A stretch of 30,171 nt of DNA from a virus. The stretch lies in IMG/VR virus record IMGVR_UViG_3300031841_002960, positions 1 to 30,171 of that record; one strand, written 5' to 3'. Under the pieces are notes generated by a model. That model ran no database searches. It saw only the letters and a list, made by a program, of their open reading frames with translations, and was not told where the DNA came from. Position numbers and translations under genes: made by a program. This document shows positions 13,545 to 18,158 of this stretch, one piece after another (positions within the stretch are counted from its first letter, which is position 1; each line of letters starts with the position of its first letter).

Positions 13545-13857
13545 TTTTCATTTCTTTAGAGCGGCGGTCAAAAAACTTGCCGCCTCGCACAATGCTAGGC
13601 TCATCATCCCAATGGCCTTCGCGGTAGTCGATCTGAGCGCGATTGTCGAGGTCATCAACAAACACCCTCATCACATCCAACCTGACCATTGTTGAAGGCT
13701 TGATGTTGTCGCCCAACAATTCTTCCAGAAAGGCGCGGTATGCTCCGCGCAATTCTGCTGGTTCAACATTACCAGCACACTCATGAAAATTTGAAATCTC
13801 ATTGTGGTTGTACTGTGATGACATATTGAATTTGAATTTGAATGGTATGGTTTGCAT
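13522..13857 (-). CDS. Hypothetical protein, 111 aa
   Basis: First gene of the ribozyme-bearing operon. Reads MQTIPFKFKFNMSSQYNHNEISNFHECAGNVEPAEL...YREGHWDDEPSIVRGGKFFDRRSKEMKSYLTMLA; no family recognised. Its Shine-Dalgarno AGGGG (13868-13864), six bases from the ATG, lies in stem III of hammerhead 4. Its C-terminal codons form the core of hammerhead 3. The gene is thus flanked and overlapped by ribozymes on both sides. Confidence 0.7.
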   Translation of the reverse strand: MQTIPFKFKFNMSSQYNHNEISNFHECAGNVEPAELRGAYRAFLEELLGDNIKPSTMVRLDVMRVFVDDLDNRAQIDYREGHWDDEPSIVRGGKFFDRRSKEMKSYLTMLA

Positions 13858-13861
13858 CGCA

Positions 13862-13918
13862 ATCCCCTGTTTCGTTGGTTACTCATCAGACATGGCTACC
13901 AGTGCCATGCGACAGGAT
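13862..13918 (-). ncRNA. Hammerhead ribozyme 4 (type III)
   Basis: Circularly permuted order on the minus strand: stem III 5' strand UCCUGU 13917-13912; cleavage after C13911; stem I 13910-13904 with 13896-13890 (seven pairs, one G-U, loop ACUGGUA); core CUGAUGA 13889-13883; short stem II 13882-13881 with 13875-13874; GAAA 13873-13870; stem III 3' strand 13870-13865. UGGU in loop I (13901-13898) is complementary to ACCA in loop II (13879-13876), the loop-loop contact typical of natural hammerheads. Stem III holds the ribosome-binding site of the gene at 13857. Stem II is only two pairs, so confidence is a little lower. Confidence 0.85.
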
Positions 13919-14042
13919 TTTGCTACAGTGTCGGGTCTCTCTCGACTGCCCGATTACAGCGACACGCATGCCGCCTCAGTCTAACCACCGCAATCGAACA
14001 TCCAAGAATTAGGCCTGTTCAAATTTCGCTTGGGCATATGCG

Positions 14043-14122
14043 CTAGGGACGCAATCAAAGCCGTAGTGCGGTGGGTTCCAGTCTTCGGGGGTGCTATCCC
14101 CTGCCCCGTTGGGCGATCCTAG
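14043..14122. ncRNA. Cloverleaf-like folded element, 80 nt
   Basis: CTAGG (14043-14047) and CCTAG (14118-14122) enclose three hairpins: CCG/CGG (14061-14071), GGGG/CCCC with a seven-base loop (14087-14101) and GCCC/GGGC (14103-14114). Size and plan resemble a tRNA, but there is no TTCRANY loop on either strand. The strand is unclear; it may be part of the leftward leader. Confidence 0.35.
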
Positions 14123-14261
14123 TTGCGAGTGTTTAGCGTTTAGCCTCGTACAAAAATTTGAAAAAAAAACCTTATTCATGTCCGTACACTATTATTCAGC
14201 GTCTGTAAATACACTAAATGCACATAAATGCATTTAATGCACAAAAAGACATCTGCAAGAT

Positions 14262-14277
14262 TTGTACCATCGTACAA
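14262..14277. promoter_or_regulatory. GTAC palindrome, site 5
   Basis: TTGTAC-CATC-GTACAA with perfect arms in the main intergenic region; half sites (CGTACAAA, CCGTACAC) lie nearby at about 14148 and 14182. Confidence 0.6.
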
Positions 14278-14353
14278 ACCCGATCAAGCGAAGCGCATTC
14301 AGCCCCTCTCATATGTATAACGAATGAGGAACCCACTTTATTGTTTCGTCCCC

Positions 14354-14382
14354 AAAAAAAATCATCTGCCACTCTTAGATGA
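14354..14382 (-). terminator. Possible weak terminator or attenuator, leftward
   Basis: On the minus strand TCATCT pairs with AGATGA (14382-14377 with 14367-14362), followed by eight T. The stem is short and AT-rich. No gene lies upstream on this strand, so it could act as an attenuator in the leader of the ribozyme operon if a promoter lies beyond 14400. Confidence 0.35.
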
Positions 14383-14427
14383 CCCATAACTTTTCGACAC
14401 TTATAATTGTATGAGGGTTTTGATTTG

Positions 14428-14473
14428 AATATTTGTGTGTGTACAAACAAAATATTTGTGTGTGTACAAACAA
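14428..14473. repeat. Perfect 23-bp tandem repeat
   Basis: Two identical adjacent 23-base units (14428-14450 and 14451-14473), each containing TTTGTGTGTGTACAAA, a degenerate version of the GTAC palindrome. A further TTTGTGTACAAA occurs near 14680. Likely a regulator or initiator-protein binding cluster. Confidence 0.75.
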
Positions 14474-14555
14474 GTTTGTTCATGGTCTGTTCATGGTGTG
14501 GAACAAAACGTGAAAACGAGCATAGCAGGCCGCTGAGGGGGGTCTGGAGTTTCCC

Positions 14556-14834
14556 GTGTATCATTATGACCAAAAAGACCTAAAACGCCTGTACGGGCTT
14601 CTATGGGCGATTAAACGGCATGAACAAAACAAGAACATCGCCATTTTGGGGGTTTTTAGGCACCTTCAGGAAAACTTGTTTGTGTACAAACAATTTAGGT
14701 CAATCTGGTGGGGTGTGCGGCAGACATGGTATGATCTGGACAGGCAAAAATCCCGACCAAGCGACAGCGCATATTGGCGGCACTCAATAGGGAATAGACA
14801 ATGGATAAAGACAAAGACAAGCCATCACATTTAA
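14556..14834 (+). CDS. Possible small protein, GTG start
   Basis: 92-codon frame with protein-like content (YGLLWAIKRHEQNKNIAILGVFRHLQENLFVYKQF) and GGAG six bases before the GTG. It overlaps the terminase small subunit start by 34 bases, which is unusual here. Family unknown. It could be spurious, so confidence is modest. Confidence 0.42.
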   Translation: MYHYDQKDLKRLYGLLWAIKRHEQNKNIAILGVFRHLQENLFVYKQFRSIWWGVRQTWYDLDRQKSRPSDSAYWRHSIGNRQWIKTKTSHHI

Positions 14835-15274
14835 GGGTGGTGACAGACAATGGTGACAAGCTCACCAGCAAGCAGGAACACTTCGCCCAGCAAGTGGCGA
14901 ACGGAAGCACACTGACAGACGCATACCGACAGGCGTATGACGCAGTGAATATGAAAGAAAGCAGTGTCTGGGTTGAGGCATGCAAGCTGGCAAAGCACCC
15001 AAAGGTATCACAAAGGATCGATGCTATAGTGGCTGATATCACTGCGCGTAAGCAGTCGGACGATGACCGCATGAAAATCTGGGTGACTGAACAGCTCAAG
15101 CACGAGGCCTTGTCGGCACAGTCTGATAGCGCGCGCGTGGCAAGCCTGACACAGCTTGGCAGGGCATGCGGTTTGTTCGAGGCTGACAACATCCAGACGG
15201 CTGGGTCTGACAGATCGGTGGGTGACATCGAAGCGGATCTGCAACGGCGTTTGGCACTGCTCATGGGAGATTGA
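14801..15274 (+). CDS. terS: Terminase small subunit
   Basis: 157 aa with the Terminase_2-type helix-turn-helix region: LTSKQEHFAQQVANGSTLTDAYRQAYDA ... SSVWVEACKLAKHPKVSQRIDAI, followed by a helical part. The small subunit recognises phage DNA and feeds it to the large subunit, encoded 1.2 kb downstream. The spacing by small genes on both strands is unusual. The ATG at 14801 has only a weak AGGGA site. Confidence 0.82.
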   Translation: MDKDKDKPSHLRVVTDNGDKLTSKQEHFAQQVANGSTLTDAYRQAYDAVNMKESSVWVEACKLAKHPKVSQRIDAIVADITARKQSDDDRMKIWVTEQLKHEALSAQSDSARVASLTQLGRACGLFEADNIQTAGSDRSVGDIEADLQRRLALLMGD

Positions 15275-15290
15275 CCCTGCCCATGCGAAT

Positions 15291-15306
15291 TTGTACGATC
15301 GTACAG
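15291..15306. promoter_or_regulatory. GTAC palindrome, site 6
   Basis: TTGTAC-GATC-GTACAG, one mismatch, 17 bases after the small terminase stop and before the small zinc-protein gene. A CCGTG-ATA-CACGG hairpin follows at about 15327. Confidence 0.55.
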
Positions 15307-15388
15307 ACCCCACCCACCCCCGACCCCCGTGATACACGGTGGCACACTGCGCGCGCACGACATGATGTTCTACACAACCAAATACCCC

Positions 15389-15604
15389 ATGATTTCTAAA
15401 CCATGCGACAGTGATTGCCGCTATAAAGGCCCTGTAGAGCCTTCTGACAGCCTTTGCATCGTTTGTGCTATGACACCTGCCGAAAAGGAAGAATGGCCGC
15501 TCCTGAGCGATTCTAGGCGGATTAACAAGTCAAATGAGATAAGTGATAGGGTAGGTTACTTGTGGATGATGTGGGAGCTGATAGAGGAGCCTACGTTGCA
15601 GTAG
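15389..15604 (+). CDS. DUF1289-like zinc protein, short
   Basis: The conserved part is KPCDSDCRYKGP...LCIVCAMTPAEKEEWPLLSDSRR, matching the DUF1289 pattern (C-x3-C ... C-x2-C-x4-T-x-E-E-x-x-W-x-x-x-S). Such small cysteine proteins are found in proteobacteria and phages; the function is unknown. The start is unsure: ATGs at 15362, 15365 and 15389 and a GTG at 15329 are in frame, none with a good ribosome site. 15389 begins just before the conserved region. Confidence 0.6.
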   Translation: MISKPCDSDCRYKGPVEPSDSLCIVCAMTPAEKEEWPLLSDSRRINKSNEISDRVGYLWMMWELIEEPTLQ

Positions 15605-15779
15605 AGTTTAGCGGCTTGCATTCGTAGGTTACACTGTCCCAGTTTCCGTCTTGCGGTATCTGTGTATATGCCTCAAGTGACTGCATACATGCTTTTTTCG
15701 TGTCAAACCACTGAATATCCTGCTCCGCGCAGGTGGTTCCGAGGCATACGGTTAACATTATGTGCCAGATAATTTGCAT
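15591..15779 (-). CDS. Small Cys-containing, possibly exported protein
   Basis: 62 aa: MQIIWHIMLTVCLGTTCAEQDIQWFDTKKACMQSLEAYTQIPQDGNWDSVTYECKPLN. A short hydrophobic start and four cysteines fit a small periplasmic disulfide protein. Similar 'W-F-D-T-x-x-x-C ... IP-x-DG-x-W' proteins occur in marine phages; the function is unknown. The start at 15779 follows a G-rich stretch, with GTAC site 7 at 15799-15814 upstream. Opposite in direction to the flanking late genes. Confidence 0.65.
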   Translation of the reverse strand: MQIIWHIMLTVCLGTTCAEQDIQWFDTKKACMQSLEAYTQIPQDGNWDSVTYECKPLNSTAT

Positions 15780-15798
15780 GCCCCCACCCCTTTGAAAT

Positions 15799-15814
15799 TT
15801 GTACGATGATATAA
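15799..15814. promoter_or_regulatory. GTAC palindrome, site 7
   Basis: TTGTAC-GATG-ATATAA, two mismatches between arms, 20 bases upstream of the leftward ATG at 15779. Confidence 0.5.
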
Positions 15815-15876
15815 ATAAAAAAATTGTTCCCTCTTCTTCAAAAGAAGGCCGTAGGAATCCTAGCCGTGGGGATATT

Positions 15877-16062
15877 TCAAAAATAAAATTTTTCGAACTT
15901 AACACCTTTTAAGTGTTCAAGGCCGTGCTTTGCACACAAAAACATGCCGTAACTCACAATTAATGCCTTTTCATCACATTTCTGGCACATTTTTGTCTTC
16001 TGTGAAGTATCCAATGCCTGTTTGCTCATCACATCTCTCACTTCAATGACTTTGATTTCCAT
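15877..16062 (-). CDS. Hypothetical zinc-finger-like protein, 61 aa
   Basis: MEIKVIEVRDVMSKQALDTSQKTKMCQKCDEKALIVSYGMFLCAKHGLEHLKGVKFEKFYF: a C-x2-C and C-x2-H arrangement like a small zinc finger. The leader GGGGGATTGCAATG is nearly identical to that of the gene at 13857 (GGGGATTGCGATG), hinting at common translational control. The AT-rich inverted repeat at 16078-16114 lies just upstream. Confidence 0.6.
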   Translation of the reverse strand: MEIKVIEVRDVMSKQALDTSQKTKMCQKCDEKALIVSYGMFLCAKHGLEHLKGVKFEKFYF

Positions 16063-16077
16063 TGCAATCCCCCTATA

Positions 16078-16114
16078 ATATATATATATAAATATAATCT
16101 ATATATAGACTATA
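16078..16114 (+). repeat. 37-bp AT-rich inverted repeat, right copy
   Basis: Identical to the reverse complement of 3496-3532. A second unit of its core, AATCTATATATAGACT, follows at about 16120-16135, giving tandem sites. Lies between the leftward gene at 16062 and the rightward terminase operon, so it is probably a divergent promoter or operator. Confidence 0.6.
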
Positions 16115-16173
16115 AAGATAATCTATATATAGACTGTACTGGTGGCAAGGATTTTTTTCTTGTATAGTTGTTG

Positions 16174-16234
16174 GGAGCTGCAATGTCTCCCGGCAGCTCC
16201 GGTGGGGTAGAGCTTCCTCCCTAGCTCCCCCACC
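16174..16234 (+). promoter_or_regulatory. Two back-to-back leader hairpins before the terminase operon
   Basis: Hairpin one: GGAGCTGC (16174-16181) with GCAGCTCC (16193-16200). Hairpin two: GGTGGGG (16201-16207) with CCCCACC (16228-16234), then GAGCT/AGCTC after a TA bulge. Loop one contains TCTCCC, complementary to GGGAGA at 16244-16249, and loop two TCCTCCC could also pair with the G-rich ribosome site, so a structure that masks translation initiation is possible. Confidence 0.5.
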
Positions 16235-16259
16235 GTCATTATTGGGAGAGGGGAGCAAT

Positions 16260-16499
16260 ATGGCAGGCAACATAATCCAATTTCCGGGTTCTAACCCTCT
16301 TGAAGATGCCGAATTAGACCCAAAAGAGATGATGGGTGTGCTTCAGGAAGAGGTTTCGATGACCGAAGCCATGGTTATTGGCTGGACTGAAGAGGGAAAC
16401 CTGTTTATGGCTACCTCACATGGCAAAGCCCCCGAAATGGTGTTCTTGCTTGAGCTGGCTAAGTCAGTTTTGATGAGAAGATGCGTTGAGGAAGATTAG
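16260..16499 (+). CDS. Hypothetical protein, 79 aa
   Basis: MAGNIIQFPGSNPLEDAELDPKEMMGVLQEEVSMTEAMVIGWTEEGNLFMATSHGKAPEMVFLLELAKSVLMRRC. The pattern 'GW-T-x-E-G-x-L-F-x-A-TSHGKAPE-x-x-FLLELAK' is common in phage and prophage small proteins of unknown role. The ATG at 16260 has GGGGAG at the right distance; a TTG at 16242 is less likely. Directly before the large terminase. Confidence 0.75.
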   Translation: MAGNIIQFPGSNPLEDAELDPKEMMGVLQEEVSMTEAMVIGWTEEGNLFMATSHGKAPEMVFLLELAKSVLMRRCVEED

Positions 16500-16510
16500 G
16501 GAATCTAGCA

Positions 16511-18019
16511 TTGAAGGTCTCTCAAGCTGTCCAGCAGAAGATATCTGCGCTACCTGCCGACCAAAAGCGGGAAATTATATCGCTTCTTGAGGAGTTGGAA
16601 GAAGCGAGGGCAAAAGAAGAGTCCCGAAGCAACTTTCTAACCTTTGTCAAAAGAATGTGGCCGTCATTTATTGCGGGCAGGCACCATAGCATCATGTCGG
16701 ATGCGTTTGAGCGCGTGGCAAATGGGGACTTGAAGCGTTTAATCATCAATATGCCGCCTCGACACACTAAGTCTGAGTTCGCATCGTACCTGTTTCCAGC
16801 TTGGTTCTTGGGCAGATACCCAGAAAAGAAGATCATTCAAACAGCCCACACCGCCGAACTGGCTGTGGGATTTGGTCGTAAGGTTAGAAACCTTATTAAC
16901 CAAGAGGACTTTCAAGAGGTCTTCCCCGGAATCAGCCTGTCATCTGACTCAAAGGCCGCCGGACGCTGGAATACAAACAAAAAAGGAGACTACTTTGCTA
17001 TTGGTGTTGGTGGTGCAGTCACTGGTAAGGGCGCTGATGTCCTCATTATCGATGACCCGCATTCGGAGCAGGAAGCGGCATTGGGGGCTTACAACCCAGA
17101 AGTCTACGACAAAGTCTATGAATGGTACACATCAGGACCGCGACAGCGTTTACAACCGGGCGGCGCCATAATCATTGTTATGACCCGTTGGTCAGTGAGA
17201 GATTTGACGGGGCAGATTATCAAATCATCCACACAAAGGCAGGGTGCGGACGAATGGGAGGTCATTGAGCTTCCGGCAATCCTTCCATCAGATGAACCGC
17301 TTTGGCCTGAGTTTTGGCCCCTAGACCAGCTTGAGTCATTGAAGGCCGAACTGCCGATCTCTAAGTGGTCAGCTCAGTATCAGCAAGATCCAACGTCAGA
17401 AGAGGGGGCGTTGATTAAGCGAGAATGGTGGCAAGAATGGGAGCATGATAGCCCGCCACCGTGCGAAGCAATTATACAGAGCTGGGATACTGCGTTTCTT
17501 AAAACGCAGCGAGCTGACTACTCCGCATGCACAACATGGGGTGTGTTTCACCATCCTAATGAAAACGGAGAAACCGTACCTAACCTAATATTGTTAGACG
17601 CATATAAGGAAAAATTAGAGTTTCCAGATCTAAAACGCGCCGCGTATGAGAAATACTGGGAATACGAGCCGGATCAAATGGTTGTGGAAAAAAAGGCGTC
17701 AGGTGCGCCTTTGATTTTCGAATTACGGGCTATGGGCATTCCTGTGACGGAGTTTACACCTTCGCGTGGACAGGATAAGATAGCTAGAGCAAATGCTGTA
17801 AGCGACTTATTCGCCTCTGGAGTTATCTGGGCGCCAGCCACAAGATGGGCTGAAGAGGTTATTGAGGAGTGCGCGGCATTTCCTGCGGGGGAAAATGATG
17901 ACTTGGTTGACTCAACAACTCAAGCTCTATTGAGATTCCGTCAGGGCGGTTGGATTAGGAGTTCAATGGATGAGTGGGATGATGAACCAAAGTACAAAAG
18001 GCCTGTGGAATATTACTAA
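16511..18019 (+). CDS. terL: Terminase large subunit
   Basis: 502 aa. The ATPase domain has the Walker A variant MPPRHTKSE at 81-89 and Walker B DVLIIDD at 176-182 with the acidic pair. The C-terminal RNase H-like nuclease has IIQSWDTAF, MVVEKKASG and ENDDLVDSTTQAL with its aspartates. It packages DNA through the portal and cuts the concatemer. It begins with TTG at 16511 (AGGGA eight bases upstream); no ATG lies near. Confidence 0.93.
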   Translation: MKVSQAVQQKISALPADQKREIISLLEELEEARAKEESRSNFLTFVKRMWPSFIAGRHHSIMSDAFERVANGDLKRLIINMPPRHTKSEFASYLFPAWFLGRYPEKKIIQTAHTAELAVGFGRKVRNLINQEDFQEVFPGISLSSDSKAAGRWNTNKKGDYFAIGVGGAVTGKGADVLIIDDPHSEQEAALGAYNPEVYDKVYEWYTSGPRQRLQPGGAIIIVMTRWSVRDLTGQIIKSSTQRQGADEWEVIELPAILPSDEPLWPEFWPLDQLESLKAELPISKWSAQYQQDPTSEEGALIKREWWQEWEHDSPPPCEAIIQSWDTAFLKTQRADYSACTTWGVFHHPNENGETVPNLILLDAYKEKLEFPDLKRAAYEKYWEYEPDQMVVEKKASGAPLIFELRAMGIPVTEFTPSRGQDKIARANAVSDLFASGVIWAPATRWAEEVIEECAAFPAGENDDLVDSTTQALLRFRQGGWIRSSMDEWDDEPKYKRPVEYY

Positions 18020-18149
18020 AACATACAGATATGTTCCTCACGAGCTTGTGAATCAATATAAAGATAAGGGCTGGATTGTTTCAAGCACAATGGAAGGCTC
18101 CCACCACGCCCAGTATTCTGTTATTATGGAAAAACCGGATAACCAATAG
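17970..18149 (+). CDS. Small conserved phage protein, 59 aa
   Basis: Begins at an ATG inside the terminase gene (AGGAG eight bases upstream) and reads MSGMMNQSTKGLWNITKTYRYVPHELVNQYKDKGWIVSSTMEGSHHAQYSVIMEKPDNQ. The motif 'YRYVP-x-E-x-V-x-x-Y-x-x-x-GW-x-V ... HH-x-x-YSV-x-M' is seen in many phages between terminase and portal. Function unknown. Overlaps the terminase by 50 bases and ends just before the portal gene. Confidence 0.7.
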   Translation: MSGMMNQSTKGLWNITKTYRYVPHELVNQYKDKGWIVSSTMEGSHHAQYSVIMEKPDNQ

Positions 18150-18158
18150 GATTTTAAC

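Larger units (their letters stand above)
13919..14555. other. Intergenic control region
   Basis: About 640 bp with no convincing gene between the leftward ribozyme operon and the rightward late genes. It holds GTGTC/GACAC-enclosed hairpins (13930-13966), an 80-nt cloverleaf-like fold (14043-14122), an AT-rich part (14150-14240) with the palindrome AAATGCATTT near 14226, a GTAC palindrome (14262), a weak leftward terminator-like hairpin (14354-14382) and a 23-bp tandem repeat (14428-14473). Promoters for both directions must lie here, but I cannot place -35/-10 boxes with confidence. Confidence 0.6.

Noticed and set aside
14043-14122. tRNA gene
   Set aside because: Cloverleaf-like size, but no TTCRANY T-loop and a poor acceptor stem on either strand; listed only as a folded candidate.
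14341-14382. Possible fifth hammerhead on the minus strand (CAGAUGA ... CGAAAC)
   Set aside because: The core reads CAGAUGA instead of CUGAUGA, no stem II can form in the T/G run before CGAAA, and no stem III partner is present. The hairpin plus T-run fits a weak terminator better.
14214-14573. Leftward 119-codon open frame in the control region
   Set aside because: Low-complexity, Cys/His/Phe-rich translation, no ribosome site, and it runs across the tandem repeat, a GTAC palindrome and a terminator-like hairpin.
14695-15363. Leftward 222-codon open frame
   Set aside because: Antisense to the terminase small subunit; Ser/Cys/Leu-rich composition and no start signal.
16385-16405. CTGAAGA followed closely by GAAAC on the plus strand
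   Set aside because: Only two bases separate the two core parts, so no stem II is possible; it lies inside a coding sequence.
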